64,000 nt of DNA. Source: Symbiodinium natans (Eukaryota; Sar; Dinophyceae; Suessiales; Symbiodiniaceae). The notes under the pieces are model-generated. The model searched no databases. It was not told the origin of the DNA and saw only the letters and a program-made list of their open reading frames with translations. The translations under genes were made by a program, and so were the position numbers. The stretch covers positions 78,501 to 142,500 of the forward strand of contig CAJNDS010002695.1 of assembly GCA_905221605.1 (NCBI GenBank). Direction: 5' to 3'. This document shows positions 52,516 to 63,132 of this stretch, one piece after another; positions within the stretch are counted from its first letter, which is position 1; every line of letters begins with the position of its first letter.

Positions 52516-52619
52516 AGCTCACCTGGCCTGCAGTTTTGTGAGGCAAGAATGTGCTCACAAGTTTAAATCTGTACAGATGTTGGTCGTATTTTGGTCTTTC
52601 TTGTTGGCATGCGCATGTC

Positions 52620-52872
52620 AGCCGAAGCTGTTCAGCGCAAGGAAATGGTGCTGCTCAAAAGGTACCTCAAGAAGTCCATGCCAATTTCAAGCCGCGCGTC
52701 GCAAATATCTCCGAACAAGCCTGTGTTCCAGTTGTGCTCCAGGGCCCTGTCCATTATTAGTTGGGTCACCTCCGCTTTTTCAGGTCGAAGGCCTTGCGGC
52801 CTTGCATCCGGGCAGCCTACTCCTTTGGCGAGGCCCCAATCAAGTCGCCGCTCATCGGGTTCTTTGAAAGTG
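52620..52872 (+). CDS. two probable exons, unknown product
   Basis: After ATGTCAG the first reads EAVQRKEMVLLKRYLKKSMP and then SSRASQISPNKP. A 59-bp GT-AG intron (about 52726-52784) would join in phase to an exon reading KALRPCIRAAYSFGEAPIKS. GTTCAGGGT repeats follow at 52898-52926. No family is recognised. Confidence 0.37.
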
Positions 52873-53049
52873 TGACTTCAGGGTTGTACATTCAGCATGG
52901 TGTTCAGGGTGTTCAGGGTGTCCAGGGCCTGAGGTGTTCTGGGGTGTTGTAGACCCTGTGAACTTCACCCGGCTCTCGAATGCACCTTTGAAAGGCTCCC
53001 CAAGGCACCCCCAAGGTCGATGCTTCGGGGTCGACGCTCCGCAGGCTGC

Positions 53050-53145
53050 ACGTCCGTCACCTCCGACCCCATGCTGGCCAAGGAGGCCTACTGTAGCAGA
53101 CAGGAAAATCAGCGCATCAGAGCGCGCGAAAAGGTCCTCACAGAC
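53050..53145 (+). CDS. probable exon, unknown product
   Basis: The frame reads SDPMLAKEAYCSRQENQRIR and AREKVLTDGF. A second frame is also open. Charged, likely helical. Confidence 0.37.
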
Positions 53146-53293
53146 GGCTTCTCTTCCCCTTCAAGACACTTGCTTCTGGCTTCCTAGGTTAAACCCTTTT
53201 CAGACAAATCTATAGGCTAAGGCCCGAGTCTCCGCAGCTCATCTGCACCTCTCCCCTCTGAAGCCACAAACCCTGAAGTCTCAGAGCTCGTCT

Positions 53294-53450
53294 GCGCCCA
53301 CAGCTTTCGAAGCTCAGGCGGCGTTGGAGGGGAGCGTCGCGCTCGTTTTCAAGGTGCGGAAAAAGCATCGCCCGAGGCTCTTGAGGATCTTGATTTTGTT
53401 GACTTCTGGCTCGTCGACTTGGATTTGTGTCCGAGCCCCTTTTGAGTGAA
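53294..53450 (+). CDS. probable exon, unknown product
   Basis: The frame reads AFEAQAALEGSVALVFKVRK, KHRPRLLRILILLTSGSS and WICVRAPF, ending at TGA. Possibly a basic segment followed by a membrane helix. Confidence 0.37.
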
Positions 53451-54478
53451 TGCGTATCCGGTGCCTTCTGGCATGCGTCATCCTGCACGGCATAGAACTG
53501 TGCGCTATGCCGTCACATGCCATCCCAAGCCACCTCAGCTTCTGTGCTTTGAAGAGCAGAGGAAGACCGTTGCCTCTCCCCAGACAAGAGTTGCAGCCAA
53601 ATCTTGTCATGCTCATCCCTAAACTCCCACTCTTCGAACCTTCTTACCCACCCACCCCAAAAACAAGGACAGTACAGGCAGAACCCTGAGCGCAAGCTTC
53701 AATTCCCACCTTAAGTGCACCAAGCATATTAGCAAAGTGGCTCCTCACAAACCTTGGCACTGTGGCTTGGCAGGTGCGTAGCAGCTCCTCCCGGGACGTG
53801 GCAGCGTGCCCTTCGGGGGATCCCTGTTCCTGGTGCAGGGGTTAGCACGGCTTTGTCATGCATGATCCTTGCTTCAGCTATCCGGATGATGGTGCTCGGT
53901 ATTGTCGCTTGCTTGATGATCCTCCCCTACAAAGCCCTAAGCCCTTGATCCAAATTTTATGGCTACTTATCACCTCCCAAAACAAACCCTACTTCAGACA
54001 ACCCCTTAAATTAAAACACCCTCTCAACTTCTGTGAGCCCCTAAACCCCCAAACTTCCAGATGCCCAGACCTCGGCCTGGAGGTACTCGCCTTCGCCGGA
54101 CCTGAGGGAACGGCTCCTGCCCCCGAGGCCAATGTCAGATGCCGCGGCTGGTGTGTCAGGGCTTGGGTTTGCATCTCTCGGGTTTGGGGTTGTAGGTCAA
54201 ACATAGGGCCTATAGTGTAATTCGGGGTATCCTAACCTGCTTGCTTGTTGAGAGACGAGAAGCTCCAGTTTTGAGCCAGGTTGTGACACGGAAGTTATGC
54301 GTTGGGAAGTGCTCTCCGCACCTGCTAGCTTGTGAACTGCTTGTGAGTTTGGGCATGGACGTGTTTGATGACCCAGTCAGAATCGAACCCCTCACTTAAG
54401 CAGAGAGGAAGAGAGGAACGTGAAGTCCAACAAAGCACGACCTTTAAGAAATATGTGATATGGATTCTGGAAGGAGCA

Positions 54479-55145
54479 TCACATAGACCACACACGCCAT
54501 GAAGCATCGAGCCTCAACGACGAACCCCGCACCAGGCGGTGTTTCCGAGTCGTGGGGATCTTCGCCTTGGAGGTTTCGTTGATGGGGGGGAGAGGAGAAA
54601 GGGGGGATGGGAGGCCTTCTTCTTGAACATTCACAAAATTCAAAGGGAAACATTGTTCAGCATTTCGCCAGCTTCTTCTGAGTGCTTTCTGACACTGCAT
54701 AGGGTTGAGGGACCACAACACGCTCTCTGGGCCATCGTGCGGAGCGTAGCTTGCGACCTTCACATTTCCATCTGGTGTTGCTGCATAGAGGTCTCCAAAA
54801 GCAGATGCTTTAGCAACAAGGAAAGGGGGTGTGAAGCGAATGACCTGACGAGCAAGGTTTCCCTTTTGACAGTGCTTGGAGGGGTCGTGAATCAAGTTGC
54901 CTTCGACATGAGAAGCCATCCCGTCATGTTAATTTACCGTCTCACGCCAGGATATGATTCTGCGAAGAGGAACATCCTCTTCAGGTGAGCTGCTGTTGTG
55001 GATATTGTTGGTAGGCTCTCCGGCCCATTTTGTTCTGCAAGTTTTATTGGCTTCCCTACCACATGCCGTGTATCCGTACATCCCCTAGGGACATGCTCAC
55101 CTGTACCCGTAGGCATGCGTTCTTTCGGGAACGACTGCTCCAGTT
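54479..55145 (-). CDS. probable minus-strand exons, unknown product
   Basis: On the minus strand, after ATATAG, 55145 to 54934 reads EWELEQSFPKERMPTGTGEH, KPIKLAEQNGPESLPTIST and LKRMFLFAESYPG. In another phase, 54919 down to 54479 reads HDPSKHCQKGNLARQVIRF, TPPFLVAKASAFGDLYAATP and DGNVKVASYAPHDGPES, open for 146 codons. The two would need an intron or frameshift near 54920-54960. The second piece is clearly protein-like, perhaps a beta-rich domain. No family is recognised. Confidence 0.45.
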
Positions 55146-55918
55146 CCCACTCCTATATTCTAGTGCATAGGGTTAGTGTCGTCGGATTCAAGTCTAACCA
55201 GATGGAGCCCCTCAAGGGGGCCCAGGACCCAACACATGGCTTCACGGCCATACCGCAACGCCTGTTGTCCCACACCCCAAGTCCTGAAGTCCGAACCCCG
55301 ATACATCCGCAATCTCGAGGCTTCTACTACGAAATCTGCATGCCCGAAGTCCTGAAACCAAATGTGCCCAAACCTCCTGAGACCCGCTTCCTTTTAGGGA
55401 ATGCCGGCGAGCTCCTTGAGGCTTTTGAGGCAGGGTTGATGATTGGAGCATAGGGGCCCTTCGTGGGCATCAGGTGGTTGAAGGTCGAGTTGAGGCCTGT
55501 GGAGCCTGTGTTGGGGTGTTAAGGTGGTTCAGGGTTTAGGGTTTCGGGTTTAGGGTTTAAGATCTCATTGGGGCTTGTGGGGGGCGGGGGGGTCCTTTTT
55601 CTGGCGGGTTTTGATGGTTTGGGATAGGAGCTCAGGGCATTTGATGGGGTGGGTTTAGGGAGCTTGAAGGCGCAGGGCCCTTTGCACACGGGAACCAACT
55701 ATGGCTTTCGATTCAGCGGCTGCTCGTGCAACTTTAGGTCTTGCTGGAGGCTCCGAGCAGGATGTACCCTTCACGGATGGGGGTTGCTGATACGTTTGAA
55801 GCCGAGTAGGTCTTCCCAGAAGGGCGCAAGGTCCTTTGAGGAAGCGGAACAGCCATGAATTCAAGGCCCCAAATTCCATGCTCCAATTGATGTAAACTCT
55901 AAGTTGTACATAAGTCAG
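55140..55918. other. no confident gene
   Basis: Holds C-rich intron-like DNA, a possible 36-bp exon near 55405-55438 (NAGELLEAFEA), and GGGTTTAGGG repeats at 55530-55560. Confidence 0.35.
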
Positions 55919-56026
55919 TATGGGTATTTCCCAACATAGGGGTACCCCTTTCAACCCCCAAGTAGTAAAGAATCCCCTTTAAGGGATCCAAACAAGGGTA
56001 CCCCTATTTTCGGAAACCCCCATATT
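55919..56026. mobile_element. 108-bp palindromic MITE-like element
   Basis: The left arm TATGGGTATTTCCCAAC and GGGGTACCCCTT pairs with the right arm AAGGGTACCCCT and GGAAACCCCCATA. The centre is CCCTTTAAGGG. No coding sequence. Confidence 0.6.
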
Positions 56027-56029
56027 AAC

Positions 56030-57159
56030 ATGAGCCTCTTCCTTGGGCAGAGGTGCCCAACGTCGGGTCTCTCGGCTCCTTTGGGGCCTTGGCGTGGGAG
56101 GCGGGAAAAGCGCGAGAATAGCAACAGGAACAACAAATCGATAAGGTGGCCGCAGGAGAGGCTTTTTTGAGGGGAGTTTTGGCCTACTTTGGTGTAGTTA
56201 CTATGGTGTGGACTTCCACAAAAGTTGGTGTACCGAACCGTTGCACTTTGTTTTGACAGAGTGTGTTATGCTTTGACGATGCACTCTCCCTGAATGTGGG
56301 GGGTATACAGACGGGAGGGTATCTGAAACTCAGTCATTCCAAAAAGACTCCATTGCGGTAGGGCTCCGGAGCCCCAACTGGACAGGAAGCCTGCACAAGG
56401 AAGGCAGCCTGCGTGGTGCTGGATGAGGATGAGCAGCCTCAGGCAGGTTTTGTTGGTCCCGGCGTTTCCAAACTTGGGGACTGCTTTACAACGTGGGAGG
56501 GGGAGGGGCAGCGATAAGGGAGACGAGGTTCCCGGAGAGGCCAAGACATTCTCACAAGACGTGGCAAGGTACGCTGTCGGCCGTTCTCTTTGCAAGGCGA
56601 ATAGCCAGGAAGTGTCCTCAGCACGCAGGGTTACGCTCAGGTGACGTCTCTGGCGGCCAAAGCATGACAAGCTGTCAGACGACGGGACGCCCGGAAGCTT
56701 CATGAGTGAGATGGGAGAGCTGACCACAAATGCCTGCGTCGCCCAGTCAACGGAGTGACATGTTTACAGGCGACTACTACAGGTCCTAGCACAAGCATTC
56801 AGCACCATGTCGGATTCCCTTGGTTGCTCTTTGCCAGCGATGCGCGTTTTTGTTGTTGGCATCAGTCTCGCCGGACAGATTGAAGGGAGCTTCCCCACTC
56901 AAGTCCTTCCAATACCATGGACCATCAGGCAGAGGCGCGCAAAGTCGGCCTTTGCTCCTGACCGCAGCAGCATAAAGGATGACAGAGCAAATGCATTTTC
57001 ACTGAAAGTGTGCTGCACGTGCCGTTGCGGGACGCGGTAGTTCCTCCGAGCAGCTGTACATATGTGCAGCAAGGAATCGATTTCCTACTCCGGCACGAGT
57101 GTTCCGTGAGACAAGCTTGGCTGCCGGAGACCAGAACAAGAGCGTTACTGTACGGTATG
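56030..57159. other. coding-like DNA on both strands, unresolved
   Basis: At 56423-56644 a + frame (GEAKTFSQDVARYAVGRSLC) and at 56266-56727 a minus frame both look plausible. At 57010-57207 a + frame reads QQGIDFLLRHECSVRQAWLP. No call is made between strands. Confidence 0.3.
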
Positions 57160-57756
57160 TCACAAGGCCCTTCCTGTGGCAGAGACAACGGAGCTATCAG
57201 TGAATGAAGACACATCTGGCGGCTTCTTCCTGCGAAATTTGTCTTTTCTGCTGTCTTTTGGGCTCCTATAGGTCTTAGACCGCAGCTTGGTGACTTGCCT
57301 CGGAGCAGGACTTTGGTGCCAGTGTTCTTGTGCAGGCGACAGGCCATTTTCCTTGTGGCTTCTGTGTCGTTCCATCGAAGGTTGATTTCCTCTTGCGTGG
57401 AGCCATGGCGCCGCGTTTGTTCGCCGCCATGTGCTGCGCTCTTTCCATTCTTGTCTCGGGCTCAGTCCATTGTTGACTCCAGGGTACAAGGAGCTTTGCT
57501 GCTGAGTCCCTACCTGGGTAGAGAGGAAGGCACCTTGCGGCTGAGCATAGGAGCATGTCTTCAGTGCCAGGCGGATGGAAAGCAGCCTATAAAGTAGATC
57601 CCAAGATTGGAAGACAGCCCCCCTTGGCCCTTGCCTGGAGCGTGAACCTTCATGGCGCTCAGGCGGCACTCTCTTGCTTCGGGGCCACGTCCTTGTCTTT
57701 TGTTGCTCCGCGGCCACCGCAGGCCCCTCGGGCAGCTCCAAAGTCACTTGGGCCAC
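57160..57756 (-). CDS. 198-codon minus-strand frame, doubtful
   Basis: Starts MAQVTLELPEGPAVAAEQQ and ends in a basic region (RKDKFRRKKPPDVSSF). A second minus-strand frame inside it (PRKRKSTFDGTTQKPQGKW) is equally protein-like, so one or more introns or a wrong frame is likely. Confidence 0.3.
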   Translation of the reverse strand: MAQVTLELPEGPAVAAEQQKTRTWPRSKRVPPERHEGSRSRQGPRGAVFQSWDLLYRLLSIRLALKTCSYAQPQGAFLSTQVGTQQQSSLYPGVNNGLSPRQEWKERSTWRRTNAAPWLHARGNQPSMERHRSHKENGLSPAQEHWHQSPAPRQVTKLRSKTYRSPKDSRKDKFRRKKPPDVSSFTDSSVVSATGRAL

Positions 57757-58449
57757 AGCCGTAACAACAGGAGAAAACTGAGGTTGCTCAAGTTTGACTC
57801 AGAATGCTCTGTTTTGGCAATGGTGTCATCTGAGTTCTGAAAGCTGTCCAGTCTACATTCATGAGCGTCCAATGGTTTGCTTTTCTTTGTGCTGTGCCCA
57901 CATCAAGGAGCCAAGACAGGAACAACACGAACACTAATGAGACTGCTTGTTCTTGAGAAAGCTCTTCTTCTTGGGCTGAAGTAGTGACAGACATTGACAT
58001 TGATCTTGATGATACTGATCATCCTCGTCATCATCGTCATCGTCATCCTCAGTCTTCGTGGCGTTCTCGAGCTTTTGGTAACTGCAAAGACCAGTTGGGC
58101 CCAAATCCGGCAGTTGGGCCCAAGAGACCCCAAGGCCGCAGGCTAAGTCCCAGGGCCTCCTTCACGTGTTCTCCTTGAGACTGTGTTCGACTGACACCCT
58201 GACATGTCAAAGCTGCGAATGCCAGGGTCGCAACAGCGGCCCTTGGCACTCTGCTTCTACCTTGACAGAGGCCGGGGAACCTTGCATCCCCAGAGGTTTG
58301 AGGTCCCCTTTTTAGCGAGGATGGGCAGAGAGACCCATCAGCGCGCAAGTCCTCCTCTCTAGAGTTGCTTCATGCGGTTTCGTTCAAGGAGTTTCTGTCA
58401 TTGATCAGTGTTGCAGTAAGGTTCAGACGCGGCCCATGCAGCAAGCAAC

Positions 58450-58809
58450 TTGCCCCCAACCACCTTGTGGTTGCCAAGCCTATACTGTAACATCCTAAAG
58501 CCCGACCTTTTCACTGCCGAGACGGGTTGGTGTTCTGAATCCAGCCCCAAAAGTCTACGTGCGCAGGGGCTTGGCACGTCTCCAGCCTTTGAAGATGGGT
58601 CCTCTCAGCCGCGGTGGGCTGTGGACGCCTGGCTTAGAGGGTTTACAAGCATTTTCGGCGTCCGCTCAGGACTTTTGACAGGGGCATTCGGAGTTCCTGG
58701 AGATTTTCGGAGCATTCTCAGAACGGAGCTAAAATCTAGAGAACCCCCCCCCTCCCCCCACGTGCAAAAGTGCACTTTTCTAGCGTGTCCGTTGCGATGC
58801 CCGGTCTGA
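58450..58809 (+). CDS. 119-codon frame, doubtful
   Basis: The central part reads PRWAVDAWLRGFTSIFGVRS and GLLTGAFGVPGDFRSIL. The ends look like intron DNA. Short GTCATC/GATGAT repeats lie upstream near 58010-58055. Confidence 0.3.
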   Translation: MPPTTLWLPSLYCNILKPDLFTAETGWCSESSPKSLRAQGLGTSPAFEDGSSQPRWAVDAWLRGFTSIFGVRSGLLTGAFGVPGDFRSILRTELKSREPPPSPHVQKCTFLACPLRCPV

Positions 58810-59447
58810 CAACGCTTTCCATCGTCAGGGTGCAGGGGGTTTTGGCGTTTCGCAGTAGGCTTTTGGATTTGGGTGTGTTGTCAAGACCACCGCTACGCCC
58901 AAACCTCAACCACTGTACTACCATGCAAGCCTAACATGTGTAAATGTGTTGCTCGCAAGATAACATGTTCTTTTACTTTTGGTGCGTTTGTAGTTGAATT
59001 TGTAACACGTTGCTCCTTTTAGCACGCTGCTTTGCTGTGTAAGGTAAGGTAATGTAAAGTAGTGCAGTGTAGGGTATAGTTTGCATTTGTTTATGTGTGC
59101 CTGCGAGGGCGTGTTTTCGCATACGCCTCCTTGCATCCCGTCGGTCTAGGCCGCTGCCACAGCCATGGCGGCCTTGGCCATGCGAAAGTACAGCAGAGTG
59201 GCGCGGGCAGCCGAAGCAAAGGCGGCTTGAGTTAAACATCGAGGAGAAGTTGAAGGAATAGTAACAAACTGAAATAATAATCATCACAGCATTAACCACA
59301 AGCATAGTAAGAAATAATAGCAACGGCAACAAAGAATGGCAATAACAACAGGTATGTTGGGTGCAGGGCTGCATGAAGATGCCTTGTCAGGGCTGCAGAC
59401 TTGGATTGGGGTCCTTCGGGCTGCAGGTTTCAGAGTTAGCTTTTGCC

Positions 59448-59690
59448 TGGAACACCCTTTGAGAAGGCTGCCCCGCTGAAGTCTTGTGCTCCGAGTGTGG
59501 GAGGTCCTCGGAAAGCACCGAACCAAAGCTCGATCGATGGCCAGGCAAAAAAGCAGCCGCTTCGTGACATGACGGCACCAGAGACTGCGGATGCCATTCG
59601 TGAGGAGCTCGCCCGCAGATGGGGATTTTGCGGTGTGGTGGGGCCGTTCATTTGCTCATTGAGGATCTGGAAATCATGGAAGACCTATGT
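59448..59690 (+). CDS. probable exon, unknown product
   Basis: The frame reads VGGPRKAPNQSSIDGQAKKQ, then LRDMTAPETADAIREELARR, ending before a poly-G run. In an adjacent phase GGAVHLLIEDLEIMEDLCMQ is also convincing, so a frame change through an intron near 59625 is likely. No family is recognised. Confidence 0.47.
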
Positions 59691-59699
59691 ATGCAATTC

Positions 59700-59720
59700 G
59701 GGGGGGGGGGGGGGGGGGGT
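59700..59720. repeat. poly-G run
   Basis: About 20 G. The following DNA (59721-59880) again reads protein-like (LSQTRLNLPCITFLSEDRKK), so the run may sit in an intron or in a Gly stretch. Confidence 0.93.
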
Positions 59721-59937
59721 TGGAAGCTCTCCCAGACACGGCTCAACCTCCCCTGCATCACCTTTCTAAGCGAGGATCGCAAGAAGGGCGCCAAACGAGT
59801 GCGTGGAGGAAGCAAAGGGCAGAGGCTTGGATTGCTTGCAATGTTGAGCTTCGCCCATCTTCGCCCTGTTTGGCTTATCGGGCTAGTGCGGCTGGTCATG
59901 GCCTGTCAGTGTACTGTATGTCTGTCCAACAACATGT

Positions 59938-60043
59938 CCCCCATTACGATGTAGTTTTGTGCACGCTCCCGGCATTCTCACGAAACCAGTCCCCCATTAC
60001 GATGTAGTTTTGTGCACGCTCCCGGCATTCTCACGAAACCAGG
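59938..60043. repeat. perfect 53-bp tandem duplication
   Basis: The unit containing CCCCATTACGATGTAG and ending CTCACGAAACCAG occurs twice in direct, essentially identical tandem copies, so it is recent. It abuts the GT-type repeat block. Confidence 0.92.
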
Positions 60044-60059
60044 AGTGCGCGCGCGTCCG

Positions 60060-60392
60060 TGGGTGAGTGGGTGTGTGGGGTGTGGGTGTGGGTGTGGGTG
60101 TGGGTGTGGGTGTGTGGGTGTGTGGGTGTCTGTGTGTCTGTGTGTCTGTGTGTCTGTGTGTCTGTGTGTCTGTGTGTCTGTGTGTCTGTGTGTCTGTGTG
60201 TCTCTGTGTCTCTGTGTCTCTGTGTCTCTGTGTGTGTGTGTGTGTGTGGGTGTGTGGGTGTGTGGGTGTGTGGGTGTGTGGGTGTGGGTGTGGGTGTGGG
60301 TGTGGGTGTGGGTGTGGGTGTGGGTGTGGGTGTGGGTGTGGGTGTGGGTGCGTGCGTGCGTGCGTGCGTGTGTGCGTGCGTGCGTGTTTGCA

Positions 60393-60444
<52 letters not shown>

Positions 60445-60540
60445 TGTGTGCATGCGTGCGTGTGTGTTTGCATGCGTGTGTGTTTGCGTGCGGGCGTGCG
60501 GGCAGGCGGGCGGGCGTGCGTGTCCGCGCGCGCGCGCTCG
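60060..60540. repeat. compound GT-type microsatellite
   Basis: Successive blocks of GTGGGT, GTGTCT, GTGTGG, GTGGGT and GTGC units. Long open frames on both strands here are artefacts. Confidence 0.96.
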
Positions 60541-60574
60541 TGTTTCTTTCGCTGGCGCCCAACAATGTCTCAGT

Positions 60575-60761
60575 AAGGTGGGTAGATGCAAAGCAACGTT
60601 TTCCTGGCCTTATAGGCGTGTCTGAAGCCAAGAATCTTTTGCAAACAGGTTCTTCAGCGTCCGCAACCGCAAGTTCTGGAACTTCACCAACTGGCCCTGG
60701 TCTCAGACAGCTCGGGTTTGGGGCAGCAGGGCTTGGGGCATCAGTACAGTCTTGCCATTGA
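60575..60761 (+). CDS. possible terminal exon, Ser/Gly-rich
   Basis: The frame reads [20 protein letters not shown], then [20 protein letters not shown], ending at TGA near 60761. Low complexity. Confidence 0.3.
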
Positions 60762-61459
60762 CTTGCATGACACTGCATGGAGTATGGACTTCAGGGTGTT
60801 GCAGAAATTCGGCGTGGGTCCGCGTATTCGGAGGCTTGAAGACTGATGACTTGCACTGTTCTCATTGGGCTGGAAGACCAGTAGGCTGAGACAAAGGGCG
60901 CGACTCGCATTATCACTGTCGTTGTTGTCGCCTCCCTTGCGCTCATGCACTGCATTCACACGACGTGCTTGAAGATGCTCGAAGGCCTAGCCGAAGGAAG
61001 TAAGTAGTCCTTGCCATCTCGCATCAAAGACTACTACGCGACATCGCAAAAACCTTGAGTAGAACTGCACAGACTTGCAGTAGCAATGAAAACTATACCA
61101 ACAAGGGGATGTCCTGTCAAGGCCGCGCACATATTGGGCCCGCAAGTGGGAGAAGAAGGTGGCCTGCTCACGGCGATGTCCCGTGCCAATCACGGTCCTC
61201 AACCCTGATTTGGGTCCTGTTGTCCTGCTGTATGGTACAAGTACCCGTCTTATCGGGCCGAGTTTCATCGGCACAGGGCTGAGCTTGCGGACTTCGGTAA
61301 GATTGGTATCACGCAGTCGAGACATCACACTAGAGATGTTGGAGTCCTTTTAAGGGGCTCATGGTTCCATACGCCCACAATTTTCAGAAACCGCTCGAAG
61401 CCCCCGAGCTCACCACTAAAGACAATCGGTGACATCCTTTCGCCGCCGTCCTTTTGAGA

Positions 61460-61552
61460 GCTGTGGATAGAAAGGGTCCGTTTCTACACCCGCAGGACTT
61501 CTTCTATGCCGCCATCTTCGGCAACTGCGCCGCAGTTCTTGCTAAGTCATGA
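61460..61552 (+). CDS. probable exon, unknown product
   Basis: The frame reads AVDRKGPFLHPQDFFYAAIF, then GNCAAVLAKS, with TGA at 61550-61552. TTTAGGGG-like DNA follows. It could lie in a gene upstream of, or the 5' part of, the desaturase. Confidence 0.42.
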   Translation, partial: AVDRKGPFLHPQDFFYAAIFGNCAAVLAKS

Positions 61553-62166
61553 TTCAGGTTTAGGGGCCAAGGGGCTTCCGGTACAAGTGAGCAGTTCAGG
61601 GCTGATTCGGGAGGCCCTGACGTGCAGAGATGACAAGTTAAAAGCTTTGCTCCGCGTTGAGGTTTGGAGGGCAAGACTCAGACTACAGTGCTCTTATGTG
61701 CTCTTCACATCCTTCACATCCCCAACCCTCAGCTGGGTGCACTGAGGTCTGATCCATGCAGGCGGGACGGGGGGCTACTACTGGTCTGCTATTAAGGAAC
61801 TTGCGAGCCACATGAACAAAGCATTATGACTGTGCCACTGTATGCCAAGACTTGTAATTCATATCTGTACTTAGAGTTCCGATTAACGGCAGACAGGTGT
61901 CGTGCAGCTTGCGGTCCAGCATTGTGTGATCCCTTTTGGGGGGGGTGCCTGTTGCAGTACGCTCCCTTGTGAAGTGTGCCCTTCAAGTAGAAGGGAAACT
62001 TCGGTGGGATTGGCGCAGCTCTCTGAACTCCACAACTGTCCACAAAGATTTGGAGACAGTCATCAAGCGAGTTCCTGGAACCAGCAACCGGATGAAGTCC
62101 TCGACTAGGTCCTCTTATTTCGGTCTCATTAGGTCCGAAGGCCGAAGCCCAACGCTCGCGCTTCAG

Positions 62167-63098
62167 GAGCCTGCCTCGCACCGTTCCACTTCACGTGGAA
62201 GGCCTTTGCGTGCTTCTTCTTCGGCTATGCCGCTCTCCTGCACGTCGCTGCAACATCGTGCGCGTGAGTACTGGAGTGGAATAGGATGTGCTCATACTCT
62301 CCGTGATGCTGCTATCTTCCTGGCTGACCTGGCTGCGTCTCAGGTCCTCACGGGAATGTTTGGTATCACACTGTCGTACCATCGACAGCTCGCCCACCTC
62401 TCCTTCAAGAGCCCCAAGGCGACTTGACAATCTGCAACGTTGCTGAGGTTCAGAAAGCAATGCACCGTCATGCACCCCAAAAAATATACTCAAACCACAT
62501 ACACCTGTACAGCCTTGCTGCTGAGATCGTGGAGTACTTCCTTGCCTACTGTGGCTGTCTGGCGGTGCAGAGCCACCCCATCAACTGGGTGCCTTAGCTA
62601 TCTGAAGTTCCAAACCTCTGCCTAAGAAGCCACGAGACTCAATTTTCAAAGGTACTCACGGTGAACTGATGGTCAGCTGAACCTACGGCTCACTAAGCTT
62701 GTAAGCAGAATGCACACAAGCTGCTGTGGGCGCAACCATTCAAGGTGTCCTCGCACCGCCATCATCATGGGGCAACGGTGCCTCAGCTTCGCACTTCGGA
62801 TTCTCTTCTGGTTCAACGCTTCTTTCTGGACATGAAATTAATCGCTTCCACGTTAAGTACACCTGCCCATGCAGTTCTCCATACGCCAGGAGTCCCCGGT
62901 CGGGTTGGGGTCGTCACTCAGAATGGCCATACAGAGTTACAAGCTTCGACAGGACACGGCCAACGATGTCCACTCCCCCAAAGATGGCTTCTGGTGGGCC
63001 CATGCCGGCTGGCTGCTGGACCAGAAGGCACAAGCTGTCAAGTTGGAGCCTCTTTCGGTCATGTGATCTTTCTTGTTCATGTTCAGAAGCCTGTCTAT

Positions 63099-63132
<34 letters not shown>

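Noticed and set aside
59978-60778. Frames of 158-266 codons on both strands
   Set aside because: They are translations of the GT/GTGTCT/GTGC repeat; only the end at 60575-60761 has any protein character.
61159-61353. Sense (VPITVLNPDLGPVVLLYG) and antisense (MKLGPIRRVLVPYSRTTG) frames
   Set aside because: Both look plausible and nothing decides between them, so neither was called.
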